Notes: a model not told the origin generated them from the sequence alone. A stretch of DNA of 64,000 nucleotides from DATEOR01 sp046733475 (GCA_046733475.1 JBKPPF010000008.1:1-64000); one strand, 5' to 3'. Positions 1-8,705 are shown, counted from the stretch's first letter. Translations and numbers: made by a program.

Positions 1-132
1 TTTTGCGAGGTCACCTCCCTTCGTCATCCCGGGCACGCATTCGATGCGCACACAACTGTGAAATGTGGAGTGCGAAAGTGGAACTTCTTGCTGCATGTGG
101 GCCTCGTAAATCCGGCGCACGCTTATGGTCAC

Positions 133-397
133 GACGATGAAACCTCCGCTTCGCTTCGGCGTGACCGCTCCGCCGTTGGGCTCCACAAACTGCACGGAGC
201 ATCGTCGCTCGTCCGGGGATGGAGAATCCCCCTCCGTAGGGATTCGACCGCGATGGGACGCCTTTGCCCCGGAAGGGGGATGACCCGCCCTTCGATCACC
301 GCTTCGCTCAATGAGTCCGTCTGCGGCAACGGACGACGTCTCAAATGATCCGCGCCGGAGTGGCGGCCTCGGCGCCCGACAACGGGAGCAAAGGCAA
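133..397 (+). promoter_or_regulatory. Structured 5' leader RNA, candidate riboswitch
   Basis: No credible gene is seen in the first 396 bases. The stretch before the wall-protein start can form a series of hairpins: GACGATG 133-139 with CATCGTC 200-206, GAATCCC 224-230 with GGGATTC 239-245, CCCC-GGAA-GGGG 267-278, GTCCGT 315-320 with ACGGAC 329-334, and GCGCCG 352-357 with CGGCGC 370-375. A closing pairing of TTGCC (264-268) with GGCAA (393-397) would bury the ribosome binding region. The 3' end, CCCGACAAC followed by GGCAA, resembles the end of the ydaO-type c-di-AMP riboswitch, which often precedes wall hydrolase genes, but the conserved 5' half is not convincing. The hairpins are seen; ligand class and function are inferred. 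Confidence 0.4.
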
Positions 398-1887
398 TGC
401 CACAAAGCAACTCCTGGCGGGATCTGATCCGCCTCGTACTCTTCACTTTCGCCGCTTGGGCCCTCCGGGCTCTCGGCAGGAACGATGCGAAGCCCGGTGC
501 CGTCGACCAGACGGAGACCACCGAGACGACGCGCAGGCGGAGCGGCTTCTCGAAGCGCCGCCTCGCGACGAGCCTCGCATTCGCAACTCTCTTCTTCTCG
601 GGCGCGGCCTTCACGGCCGGCGCAGGCGACCAGGCCGCGTGCCTCGTCGACGACTGCACCCCTGCAGCCGAGTCGGCCACCACGTCCACGGAAGAGTCGG
701 AGGCCACAGATCCTCCGGTCGCCGAAGATCCCGCACCGGAAGCTCCCGTCGCCGACGATCCTCCTGCCGACGATCCGGCCTCGGCCGACGACGGAACAGC
801 CGGTGGATCGGACGACGCCCAGCCGGCCGATCAGGGCGACTCGGCCGACCAGCCCTCGGACGACGACGCAGCTCCCGCGTCGGGCGACGAGGACGGGTCT
901 TCGGCCGGTGGCGACAATGCCTCCGGGAGCGTCAACGACTCCGGTGACGACAACGGCTCCGGTGGCGGCGATCAGCCTGCCGAGGAGCCCGATAGCCCGG
1001 CTGCGGGCCCGGGATCCCCGAGCCACGCCGGAGACGACCAGTCTCAGAGCCAGGCCGCCGACTCGCCGGTCGACGTCGACGCGGCGCACGATGCCGCCGT
1101 CGACGCCGAGAACGCGAGCTCGTTCGGGACGTTCTGGCTGCATCGCACCCTTCCCGACCCGACTCCGCCTGCCCGGCGCCTGGAACCCCGCTTCGCGCGG
1201 AACCTCGTGTCGGTCTCACGGAGCCAGCATGTGGACTGGGCTCTCGTGCTCGCCGTCGTGCGCGCCCATGGCAATCGCACGTCCGTACCGGCCTCGAAGA
1301 CGGAGCTCCGGACCCTCGCCTCGAACCTCCGCCGACTGCATGCGTCGGAGAACGCATGGCAGGCCGTGCTCGGCCTCGAGGGCCGCACGGGCTTCGCGGA
1401 CCGGGCGATCGCGCTTCGGAACTACAACCGCGCAGTCGGCCTCCGGACACTCGTCCGCGGGCTGGTCGCCTCCAAGGCCACGCTGCGAGACCGCGTGCTC
1501 TCCGACCGAAGGATCGACATCTACGCCGGCGGTCGCAGCGACATCGCGGCCGGCCGCGAAGACGTTCGCATCCTGGCGCTCCTTCGCTACCTCGCGGAGG
1601 CGCACGGCCAGGTCACGGTCTCGTGCCTGCTCACCGGTCACGGGCTCTACGCCCGCCCGGGTGTCGTCTCGGCCCACATCTACGGTGAGGCCGTGGACAT
1701 CTCCGCACTCGGCGGCGTGTCGATCTACGGCAACCAGCAGCCCGGTGGCGTGACGGAGAAGGCGGTTCGCAACATCCTCCTCCTCCCGGTGGAGCTCCGG
1801 CCGAAGCAGGTCATCTCCCTGCTCGGGATGGGCGGCCCGTCGTTCGCACTGGCCGACCATTACGACCACATCCACGTCGGGTACTGA
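397..1887 (+). CDS. M15-like cell-wall peptidase with acidic linker
   Basis: A 496-residue protein. Residues about 50-78 form a hydrophobic segment after a basic patch, so it is probably secreted or membrane-anchored. Residues about 85-235 are an Asp/Ser/Gly/Ala/Pro-rich low-complexity linker. The C-terminal domain carries SAHIYGEAVDI near residue 425 and DHIHVGY at the very end. This is the H-x6-D plus HxH zinc-ligand layout of M15-type D,D/L,D-peptidases, though I cannot identify a named subfamily. It likely trims peptidoglycan outside the membrane. The ATG sits directly at the end of the structured leader, and the stop overlaps the next start (TGATG), so expression may be coupled to it. 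Confidence 0.7.
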   Translation: MPQSNSWRDLIRLVLFTFAAWALRALGRNDAKPGAVDQTETTETTRRRSGFSKRRLATSLAFATLFFSGAAFTAGAGDQAACLVDDCTPAAESATTSTEESEATDPPVAEDPAPEAPVADDPPADDPASADDGTAGGSDDAQPADQGDSADQPSDDDAAPASGDEDGSSAGGDNASGSVNDSGDDNGSGGGDQPAEEPDSPAAGPGSPSHAGDDQSQSQAADSPVDVDAAHDAAVDAENASSFGTFWLHRTLPDPTPPARRLEPRFARNLVSVSRSQHVDWALVLAVVRAHGNRTSVPASKTELRTLASNLRRLHASENAWQAVLGLEGRTGFADRAIALRNYNRAVGLRTLVRGLVASKATLRDRVLSDRRIDIYAGGRSDIAAGREDVRILALLRYLAEAHGQVTVSCLLTGHGLYARPGVVSAHIYGEAVDISALGGVSIYGNQQPGGVTEKAVRNILLLPVELRPKQVISLLGMGGPSFALADHYDHIHVGY

Positions 1888-2228
1888 TGGGCGCCGTCCT
1901 GCTTCGACAGGACGGAAGCCCGGTGTGTGAGCGGTGTCTTCTGGCGGAGACGCCGCTCACACGGCTCAAGGGACTCCTTGGGTGCCGAGGGCTCGAGCAG
2001 GGCGAAGGACTTCTCCTTTGCCCTGCCGCGTCCATCCACACCTTCTTCATGCGCTTCCCGATCGACGCCGTGTGGGTAGACAGGGGACTGAACGTCCTCA
2101 AGGTCTCCGACGACATGGCGCCCTGGCGCACCGCTGCCTGCAAGGGGGCGAAGGGCGTCGTCGAGATGGCGGCCGGCGAGGCGAAGCGGCCCGGCGTGTC
2201 GGGCCCCGAAAAGCTGACCCTCCAGTAG
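1887..2228 (+). CDS. DUF192 family protein
   Basis: A 113-residue protein with the DUF192 pattern: an N-terminal LTRLKGLLGCRGL stretch, IHTFFMRFPIDAVWVD in the middle, and an ACKGAKGVVEMAAGEA segment near the C-terminus. DUF192 proteins are small, often secreted or envelope-associated beta proteins of unknown biochemical role. No clear signal peptide is visible here. The start codon overlaps the stop of the M15-like gene by one base, so the two are probably translated from one message. Family assignment is firm; function is unknown. Confidence 0.85.
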   Translation: MGAVLLRQDGSPVCERCLLAETPLTRLKGLLGCRGLEQGEGLLLCPAASIHTFFMRFPIDAVWVDRGLNVLKVSDDMAPWRTAACKGAKGVVEMAAGEAKRPGVSGPEKLTLQ

Positions 2229-2266
2229 CTCTCAAGCGCCAGGCGCCAGCGGCCGATTCGAAACTC

Positions 2267-3205
2267 GTGAGACGCGCAGTCGCCGCCTTCGTCTCGCCGC
2301 TCGAAAGCTCGCCGCAGGCCGTCCTCCGGCGGGCGGTCGCCGGCCTGCTCTTCGTCTACGCGGGAGCCCTCCTGCTCGACGGCACGGTCTCGGGCAGCGG
2401 CGTCTCGCCCGTTGCGATCCTGATGATGGCGGTCTGCGTCGCGATCTGGCAGGAGTGGGGCGGCCGGAGCGTGCGCGACTGGGGGCTCGTGCTCGTCTGC
2501 TTCCTCGGCTATGCGGCCGGCGCAAACGCCCTGCCGGACATCGGCGTCGACGTTCACTTCACGCCTCAGATCGACGCGGAGCGGTTCCTGTTCTTCGGCC
2601 ACCTGCCGACGATCTGGCTGCAGCAGCACCTGCACCACGGGACGGGCCCGCTCGAGGTCTTCTCGATCCTCATGTACCTCTCGCACTTCGTCGTCCCCGG
2701 CCTCCTCGCGTCGCTCATCTGGCTGTACTGGCCGGGCCGCGGGTTCGGCGACCTTCTTTTCGGGATCCTGCTCGTCTCGCTGCTCGGCGAGATCACGTTC
2801 CTTCTCGCGCCCACCGCGCCCCCGTGGATGGCGGGCGACATGGGTTACATCCCGCATGTTGACCACGTGATCAGACAGGGGCTCTTCGACCTCGGCCTCG
2901 ACTCGGTCGCAGACCGGAAGGACGCGGCGGGCTCATACAACCTGGTCGCCGCGGTGCCATCGCTCCACGCGGCCTGGCCGGTCATCGGTCTGCTCGTGAT
3001 CCGCAAGCACGGCCTCCCGCACTGGCTCTTCGGCGCCCAGGCGCTGCAGGCGCTGGGCGTCGCGTTCGCGGTCGTCTACGCCGGCGAGCACTACGCCGTC
3101 GACGTGATGGCGGGGGTTCTCTACGCGCTTGTCGCCTGGTGGATCCTGGGCCGGCTCCTCGCACTCGGCCAGGCACACATGGAGAAGCGGAGGCGAACGG
3201 CATGA
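2267..3205 (+). CDS. PAP2/AUR1-type membrane phosphotransferase (copy 1)
   Basis: A 312-residue polytopic membrane protein. It has LLAPTAPPW, then AAVPSLHAAW, then GEHYAVDVMAG: the conserved His and His-x3-Asp triad of the PAP2 superfamily, in the PSLH variant typical of inositol-phosphorylceramide-synthase-like members. It probably moves or removes phosphate on a lipid at the membrane. GTG at 2267 was chosen because the open frame upstream overlaps DUF192 and looks unlike protein. It is followed by a close paralogue whose ATG overlaps this stop, indicating a tandem duplication. The true substrate is not deducible. Confidence 0.8.
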   Translation: MRRAVAAFVSPLESSPQAVLRRAVAGLLFVYAGALLLDGTVSGSGVSPVAILMMAVCVAIWQEWGGRSVRDWGLVLVCFLGYAAGANALPDIGVDVHFTPQIDAERFLFFGHLPTIWLQQHLHHGTGPLEVFSILMYLSHFVVPGLLASLIWLYWPGRGFGDLLFGILLVSLLGEITFLLAPTAPPWMAGDMGYIPHVDHVIRQGLFDLGLDSVADRKDAAGSYNLVAAVPSLHAAWPVIGLLVIRKHGLPHWLFGAQALQALGVAFAVVYAGEHYAVDVMAGVLYALVAWWILGRLLALGQAHMEKRRRTA

Positions 3206-4206
3206 ACCGCCTGCGCATCGTCCTCCGCCCTCTCGACCGGCTGGCGCTCTTCCTCGACTCGGGAGGAGCCGCGCAGCAGCCGGGAGCGGCGCGCCTTCGA
3301 CGGGGTCTCGCCGTGGTCACCCTCGTGTTCGCGCTGCTCGCCTCGTTCCGCTCGATCGACCGGGGCGGGATGCTCTCGCCCGGCGCCCTCCTACTCGCCG
3401 TGCTGGCCTTCGCCCTCTACTCGAACCGCGGCGGCCGCTTCGTGCGGGACTGGCTGCCCGTCTTCCTCGCCTTCATCTGCTACGGCCTGGTTGCGAAGGC
3501 CGTGCCGGACCTCGGCCTGCAGGTGCACTACGCGCCGCAGATCGACGCCGACCGCGTGCTCGGCTTCGGCCATCTCCCGACGACGTGGCTCCAGTCCCAC
3601 CTCTACCACGGCGAGACCGGGCCGCTCGAGATCTTCTCGCTGCTCATGTACCTCTCCCACTTCGTCGCCCCGGTCGCCCTCGCGTGCCTGATCTGGCTGC
3701 GCTGGCCGGGCCGCGGGTTCAACGAGCTCCTCTATGGGATCGTCATGGTTTCCTTCCTGGCCGAGATCGCCTTCCTGCTGGCCCCGACGGCGCCTCCGTG
3801 GCTCGCGGCCGAACACGGCCTCATCCCCCCGGTCGACCCCGTCCTCAAGAACGCGCTCACGGACCTTGGGCTCGACGAGCTTGCGAAGGCCAAGGGTGAC
3901 GCCGGCCTCTACAACGTGGTCGCGGCGGTGCCGTCCTTGCACGCGGCCTGGCCCTTGATCGGCCTGCTCGTCATCCGTAAGTATCGCCTGCCGCGCTGGC
4001 TCTTCTGGACACAACTGGTTCTCACCGTCGGCGTCTGCTTCGCCATCGTCTACACCGGCGAGCACTACGTGGCGGACATCCTCGCCGGCTTCGCCTTCGC
4101 GCTTGGCGCCTGGTGGCTCGTCCAGTGGGCCCTCTCGGCGGGCCGCGCTCAGGTCCCGGTCACGGCGCCGGTGGCGGAAGCAGCACACGCAGACCGCGCG
4201 GCCTGA
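3202..4206 (+). CDS. PAP2/AUR1-type membrane phosphotransferase (copy 2)
   Basis: A 334-residue paralogue of the preceding gene, collinear over its whole length and sharing LLAPTAPPW, AAVPSLHAAWP, GLLVIRK and GEHY-x2-D. The ATG overlaps the previous stop as ATGA. Several membrane segments are evident, and the short tail after the last one (VTAPVAEAAHADRAA) is not conserved with copy 1. The 3' end overlaps the convergent lipid-kinase gene by 47 bases. A pair of PAP2 enzymes next to a lipid kinase suggests phospholipid or glycolipid head-group turnover. That link is inferred from position only. Confidence 0.8.
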   Translation: MNRLRIVLRPLDRLALFLDSGGAAQQPGAARLRRGLAVVTLVFALLASFRSIDRGGMLSPGALLLAVLAFALYSNRGGRFVRDWLPVFLAFICYGLVAKAVPDLGLQVHYAPQIDADRVLGFGHLPTTWLQSHLYHGETGPLEIFSLLMYLSHFVAPVALACLIWLRWPGRGFNELLYGIVMVSFLAEIAFLLAPTAPPWLAAEHGLIPPVDPVLKNALTDLGLDELAKAKGDAGLYNVVAAVPSLHAAWPLIGLLVIRKYRLPRWLFWTQLVLTVGVCFAIVYTGEHYVADILAGFAFALGAWWLVQWALSAGRAQVPVTAPVAEAAHADRAA

Positions 4207-5095
4207 CCTCGAAGTCGAGCGGCGCCGGAAGGATCACCGGCTCGCCGTCGACTGCGGCGTGCAGATGGTCGCGGGAGGCCTCGAGCCGGAAGTGCTCGGC
4301 CGCCCACTCGCTCCATCCCTCCGCGCGCTCGAGGCTCCCGGCGACCGCGCGGCCGAAGAGCCCGAGCAGCGCGCGCCGGCTCACGGCCTCGATCACGTAG
4401 GCGTGGAGCCTGCCCTCGTCCAGATGCTCGCGCTGACCGAGGTCGGACATGTTCCGCATCGCGTAGCCGTTGTTGGACACGAGCACGACCAAAGCGGAGC
4501 GATGCTCGAGCCGGCCTTCGGCCTCGAGCGAAAGGTCTAGCGGCGTGCGGCTGCGGCCGAGCGCCGCCGGAAGCATGCGGGCGAGCGCGACAAGCCGGTT
4601 TCTCGTCTTCTTTGCCGGGTCGTGGACGAAGCTCGCGTAGAGGCCGAGGGAGACGTTGTTCACGAACCAATGCTCGCCCGCGCGGCCGATGTCGATGCGG
4701 CGCTCTTCGCCGTCGAAGGCCGCGAGGGCGGCGATCGGGTCCTCGACCTCGAGGCCGAGATCGCGCGCGAAATGGTTCCGCGTCCCGAAGGGGATGCACA
4801 CGAAAGGTTTGTCGTCGTCAGCGGTCGCCCCGGCGACGGGCGCAAGCGACCCATCTCCTCCGGCCATACCGACCGGGCCCGTCGCTTCCCGTGCCAGGGC
4901 CGCCGCATCGTCCTCCCGGGTGAGAAGCCGGACGTCCAGCCCACGCTCTCGTGCGGCAGCGCCGAGCTCATCCGCCGACGGGCTCTGGTCCCCCGACCGC
5001 GGATTGATGAGGAGAAGTCCTTTAGACAGCGCCTTCGATGGCGTGCAACGTCCAGGCCGGCCCGATGCGCACCAGGTGGCCGTCCGGATCGGCAA
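4160..5095 (-). CDS. Diacylglycerol/lipid kinase, YegS-DgkB type
   Basis: The catalytic domain is clear: GLLLINPRSG, the ATP-binding MAGGDGSLAPV motif, CIPFGTRNHFARDLGL, and a C-terminal beta domain ending in basic residues. It would phosphorylate a lipid hydroxyl using ATP. The start is uncertain. The only ATG/GTG/TTG upstream of the conserved region is the ATG at 5095, which overlaps the VOC gene by 74 bases, while a CTG at 5029 next to a GAAGG would give the family's usual N-terminus directly after the VOC stop. It follows the VOC gene and the 33-residue gene in one minus-strand operon. Confidence 0.85.
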   Translation of the reverse strand: MPIRTATWCASGRPGRCTPSKALSKGLLLINPRSGDQSPSADELGAAARERGLDVRLLTREDDAAALAREATGPVGMAGGDGSLAPVAGATADDDKPFVCIPFGTRNHFARDLGLEVEDPIAALAAFDGEERRIDIGRAGEHWFVNNVSLGLYASFVHDPAKKTRNRLVALARMLPAALGRSRTPLDLSLEAEGRLEHRSALVVLVSNNGYAMRNMSDLGQREHLDEGRLHAYVIEAVSRRALLGLFGRAVAGSLERAEGWSEWAAEHFRLEASRDHLHAAVDGEPVILPAPLDFEVRPRGLRVLLPPPAP

Positions 5096-5411
5096 GGTCG
5101 TAGACCTCGGTGCCGAAACGCGTCCTCGTCACCATGCCGGCGATCCCGTGTGTGTCGAGCCGCTCCACCTCGCTCTCGATCTCGTCCGCGGCGAGCTCCA
5201 GCCGGACAGCCCCGCCGACCTCACGGCCGCGATCGGGATCCCACGTCAGCACGAGGAAGGTCTGCTGCTCGAGGACGAAGAAGGCGCTATGTGCATTCTC
5301 GCCCTCGTCATAGGCTGCCGCGGGCCCGTAGCCGAGCAGCCGCGAGTAGAAGTCGGTCGACCGGTCGAGGTCGGTCACGTAAAGGTGCACCGCCGTGACG
5401 AGCCCGGTCAC
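5022..5411 (-). CDS. VOC (glyoxalase/bleomycin-resistance) family protein
   Basis: A 129-residue protein with the two beta-alpha-beta-beta-beta modules of the vicinal oxygen chelate fold: VTAVHLYVTDLDRSTDFYSR at the N-terminus and TRFGTEVYDLADPDGHLVRI at the C-terminus. His and Glu-type metal ligands are present, but the substrate cannot be read. GTG at 5411 overlaps the stop of the upstream 33-residue gene as GTGA. The downstream lipid kinase follows with no gap, so this looks like a three-gene operon. Confidence 0.85.
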   Translation of the reverse strand: MTGLVTAVHLYVTDLDRSTDFYSRLLGYGPAAAYDEGENAHSAFFVLEQQTFLVLTWDPDRGREVGGAVRLELAADEIESEVERLDTHGIAGMVTRTRFGTEVYDLADPDGHLVRIGPAWTLHAIEGAV

Positions 5412-5509
5412 TTCGCCTTCTTCTCCGCCGCGCGCCGGCGGTCACGCTCCTTCTTCTTGCGCTGGCGGTCGTTGCGCCACCGCTTGAGAGGCCGAGATCC
5501 GCGTCCCAT
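5408..5509 (-). CDS. 33-residue highly basic peptide
   Basis: A short ORF encoding 33 residues, starting MGRGSRPLKRWRNDRQRKKK and continuing with Arg/Lys/Glu to a Lys-rich end. It is almost all charged and is predicted to be one amphipathic helix or disordered. The stop overlaps the GTG of the VOC gene as GTGA, the same coupling used by the real genes around it, which argues that it is translated. It could be a small nucleic-acid or ribosome-binding protein. I do not recognise a named family. Confidence 0.55.
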   Translation of the reverse strand: MGRGSRPLKRWRNDRQRKKKERDRRRAAEKKAK

Positions 5510-5530
5510 CAGGCCTGGGAGCTTATAGAG

Positions 5531-6778
5531 TTGCCCGCCGTGCCGCTCGAGTCCAGCCGCACCGTCGAAGAGCTGAACGAGCTCCGAGAGCTCACCGGCG
5601 ACGAGGAAGGCGCCCAGCGCGTCGCGTGGACGGACACATGGATTCGCGCGCGCAAATGGCTCTCCGGAAAGCTCGAACCGCTCGGTGTCGAGGAGGAGAC
5701 CGACGAGGCCGGGAACCAGTGGTTCACCCTCGGAGGCGCGTCCGATCGCGCGCTCCTGATCGGCGGGCACATCGACTCCGTCCCGAACGGCGGCTGGCTC
5801 GACGGGGCGCTCAACGTCGCCGCGGGCGTCGAGGTGCTGCGCAGGATCGCGGAGGAGGGACAGCCGCCCCTCACGGTCCGCCTCGTCAACTGGGCGGACG
5901 AGGAGGGAGCACGCTTCGGCCGGAGCCTCTTCGGGTCCAGCGCGGCCGCCGGGTCGATGTCCGACCAAGAGGAGCTCAGGGCCCGCCGTGACGCGGACGG
6001 CAACCCGCTCCCCGATGCGCTCGCGCGCCACGGAGTCGACCTCGACACGGCCGTGAACGCCCGAAGCCAGCTGGAGAACGCCGCCGCCTACCTCGAGCTC
6101 CACATCGAACAAGGGCCGGTGCTCGAGTCGATGGACCTCCCGCTCGGCGTCGTGCTGGGCACCTTCGGAGTCGAGCGGCACCAGATCACCTTCCGCGGGC
6201 AGGCGGCACACGCGGGCTCGACGCCGATGGACAAGCGCCGCGACGCTCTCGCCGGGGCCGCCAAGCTCGCCCTGAAGATCCGTGAGATCGCCAAGCACAC
6301 CGGCGAAGGCGCCGTCTGCACGATGGGGAGCTGCGTGACGCGGCCCGGGATCGTCACCTCGGTCGTCGAGACGTGCACGGTTCTCCTCGATCAGAGGCAC
6401 CTCGACGCGACCAAGCTCGCCGCCATGCTCGACGAGGCGAGGGAGGCCAGCGAGCGCTTCGCCGCCGAGGAAGACGTCGAGGTCGAGTGGGAGAAGATCT
6501 GGAGCATCGAGCCGATCCTCTTCGACTCTGAGCTCATCGAGCTCGCCGACGAGGCCGTGCGCGAGGTCGCCGGCGCGTCGCACCGGCTCCCGAGCGGGCC
6601 GCTCCACGATGCGGCCGAGGTCGCCCGTGCCGGAATCCCCACTGTGATGCTCTTCGTCCAGAGCCTCCGTGGCCTCTCGCACACCAAGCTCGAGGATACG
6701 AAGCCGGAGCACCTCGAGCAGTCGGTCGACGCGCTCGACCGGCTGGCATCGAAGACCCTGGCAAAGCTGGCCGGCTAG
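5531..6778 (+). CDS. M20-family amidohydrolase (N-carbamoylase/allantoate type)
   Basis: A 415-residue metal-dependent hydrolase. GGHIDSVPNGGWLDGALNV, NWADEEGARFG and ELHIEQGPVLE supply the dinuclear metal ligands, and GQAAHAGSTPMDKRRDA marks the dimerisation/substrate domain of the carbamoylase-allantoate branch. It would cleave an N-carbamoyl or ureido amide in the cytoplasm. The start is TTG at 5531, or GTG at 5540; neither has a strong ribosome binding site. It is divergent from the basic-peptide operon, and its stop shares CTAG with the convergent MBL-like gene. Confidence 0.85.
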   Translation: MPAVPLESSRTVEELNELRELTGDEEGAQRVAWTDTWIRARKWLSGKLEPLGVEEETDEAGNQWFTLGGASDRALLIGGHIDSVPNGGWLDGALNVAAGVEVLRRIAEEGQPPLTVRLVNWADEEGARFGRSLFGSSAAAGSMSDQEELRARRDADGNPLPDALARHGVDLDTAVNARSQLENAAAYLELHIEQGPVLESMDLPLGVVLGTFGVERHQITFRGQAAHAGSTPMDKRRDALAGAAKLALKIREIAKHTGEGAVCTMGSCVTRPGIVTSVVETCTVLLDQRHLDATKLAAMLDEAREASERFAAEEDVEVEWEKIWSIEPILFDSELIELADEAVREVAGASHRLPSGPLHDAAEVARAGIPTVMLFVQSLRGLSHTKLEDTKPEHLEQSVDALDRLASKTLAKLAG

Positions 6779-7371
6779 CTCTTCCTTCGCCGCAGGCCGC
6801 TCGCGAGCGCCCGCGGAAGGCGCCGGCGCGACGTCGCGAGAGCCTCGCGCAGCGCCGCAGCCGCAGTTGGCCCGTGGACGCCGGCCCCGTGCCCGCACAG
6901 AATGTGCTCCGGCTCGAGCTCACCGAGATCGCGCGGCGGGCGGAGCCGAAGGAGCGGATGGACGCCGACGGCCTCGCCGGGCGCGGTGAAATAGGCGACG
7001 GTCCCGAGCGCATCCGCCACGACGAGCACGCGCCGCTCCGGCTCCCAGAAGGCGACCTCCTTCCAGACGCGGTTCCAGACGATGCGGACGAGCCGGCCGC
7101 GCCCGCCATGAGCGCCGAGCTCCATCCGTAGATGCGGAACACCGAGCCGAGCCGCGATCGCCGCGGAATCGCGCTCGTGGCGGTCGAGGAGCTGGACGAC
7201 GGCCTCGGGCTCGCCGAGGGCGCGGATTCCCTCCTCGATCCCAGGCATGTCGACAGGGTCGAAAAGGAGAACCCCTCCGCCGACCTCGAGGGCATGCGAC
7301 GCCCGCGCGAGGAAGCCGGGCTCGGTCCAGCCGAAGCCGCCCTCGAACTCGTCACAGCGCTGGAGGATCAA
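6775..7371 (-). CDS. Degenerate metallo-beta-lactamase-fold protein
   Basis: A 198-residue protein with an MBL-like order of elements: GGGVLLFDPVD, LLDRHERDSAAIAARLG where HxHxDH would normally be, VLVVADALGTVAYF and LCGHGAGVHGP near the C-terminus. Only part of the first metal motif survives (His and Asp), so it may be non-hydrolytic or bind metal differently. The TTG start overlaps the mntH stop (TTGA), so it is the second gene of a manganese-transporter operon. Fold assignment is moderate; function is unknown. Confidence 0.55.
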   Translation of the reverse strand: MILQRCDEFEGGFGWTEPGFLARASHALEVGGGVLLFDPVDMPGIEEGIRALGEPEAVVQLLDRHERDSAAIAARLGVPHLRMELGAHGGRGRLVRIVWNRVWKEVAFWEPERRVLVVADALGTVAYFTAPGEAVGVHPLLRLRPPRDLGELEPEHILCGHGAGVHGPTAAAALREALATSRRRLPRALASGLRRRKS

Positions 7372-8702
7372 TCGCCGAGGAACGTCTGATAGAGGAGAAA
7401 CAGGTTCAGCCAGATGATGACGGCCGCGATCGCCCAGGCGGCGATCGAGGTGAGACGCGAGTTCACGAGGGACCCCATGAGGTTGCGCCGGCTCGTGAAG
7501 ATGACGAGCGGTATCAGCGCGAACGGGATCCCGAACGAAAGCACGACCTGGCTCATGACGAGGGACCGGCTCGGGTCGACGCCGATCGCCAGGATGATCA
7601 GCGCCGGAGCCAGCGTGATCGCGCGCCGCAGGAACAGCGGAATCTGCCGCTGGATGAATCCCTGCATGACGACCTGGCCCGACATCGTCCCGATCGAGGA
7701 CGAGGAGAAGCCCGACGCCAGCAGAGCGATGCCGAAGAGGATCGCCGCGCCGGAGCCGAGCTCGCCCTCGAAGCTCGAGTAGGCATCCTCGATCGACTCG
7801 ATTCCGAGCCCGAAGAAGACCGCCGCGGCGATTGCGAGCATCGACATGTTCACGAAGCCCGCGATCGTCATCGCGATGATCACGTCGATCCGTTCGAAGC
7901 GCTGGATCCTCCGCTTCTCGGCCTCGTCCCGCCCGACAATCCGATTCTGGGTCAGCGCCGAGTGCAGGTAGACGACATGCGGCATGACGGTCGCGCCCAG
8001 GATCCCCGCGGCGATCAGCACCGATTCCGAGCCGTCGAAGCGCGGCACGAAGAGGTGCGTGACGACCCCCCCCGGGTCCGGCTTCGCGAGGACGACCTCG
8101 AACGCGAAGGCGACGACGATGACGCCGACCATCCCGGCGACCACCGCCTCGAGCCGGCGGAACCCGTAGCGCTGGAGCGCCAGGATCCCGAAGGCCCCCG
8201 CGCCCGCAAGGAGGCCGGCCGGGAAGAGCGGCATCCCGAAGAGGAGGTGGAGTCCGAGCGCTGCGCCGATCACCTCGGCGAGGTCGGTCGCCATCGCGAT
8301 CACCTCCGCCTGGATCCAGAGGCCGAGCGAGACGCGCCGGCTGAAGTTGTCCCGGCAGGTCTCGGGCAGGTTCCGCCCCGTAGCGATGCCGAGCTTCGCC
8401 GAGAGTGTCTGCACGAGCATCGCCATCAAGTTGGCCGCGAGCACGACCCACAGGAGCAGGTAGCCGTATTTCGCGCCTCCCGCGATGTTCGTCGCGAAGT
8501 TGCCGGGGTCGATGTACGCGACGGCGGCGATGAACGCGGGGCCGAGGAAGGGCCAGAGCCCACGGACACCCTTGCTCTCGCCCGACAGCGCGGCCTGGGC
8601 GGCGCGAAGCGTCGCGGCCTCGCCGGGGAGGACATCTCCCACGGCCAAGTCGGCCGTGCGGGGCCGCTCTACCGCTTCGGGCTCTCGAGTCTCGGTCATC
8701 AC
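7368..8702 (-). CDS. mntH: NRAMP-family Mn2+/H+ symporter
   Basis: A 444-residue integral membrane protein with the NRAMP signatures: IDPGNFATN in the first helix and GATVMPHVVYLHSAL in helix six, the metal-coordinating DPGN and MPH motifs. About eleven membrane helices follow a polar N-terminus of some 45 residues. It imports divalent metal, usually Mn2+, with protons. GTG 8702 or ATG 8699 could start it. There is no Shine-Dalgarno, and an imperfect palindrome lies only a few bases upstream, which suggests repressor control of a near-leaderless message. Confidence 0.93.
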   Translation of the reverse strand: MMTETREPEAVERPRTADLAVGDVLPGEAATLRAAQAALSGESKGVRGLWPFLGPAFIAAVAYIDPGNFATNIAGGAKYGYLLLWVVLAANLMAMLVQTLSAKLGIATGRNLPETCRDNFSRRVSLGLWIQAEVIAMATDLAEVIGAALGLHLLFGMPLFPAGLLAGAGAFGILALQRYGFRRLEAVVAGMVGVIVVAFAFEVVLAKPDPGGVVTHLFVPRFDGSESVLIAAGILGATVMPHVVYLHSALTQNRIVGRDEAEKRRIQRFERIDVIIAMTIAGFVNMSMLAIAAAVFFGLGIESIEDAYSSFEGELGSGAAILFGIALLASGFSSSSIGTMSGQVVMQGFIQRQIPLFLRRAITLAPALIILAIGVDPSRSLVMSQVVLSFGIPFALIPLVIFTSRRNLMGSLVNSRLTSIAAWAIAAVIIWLNLFLLYQTFLGD

Positions 8703-8705
8703 AAA

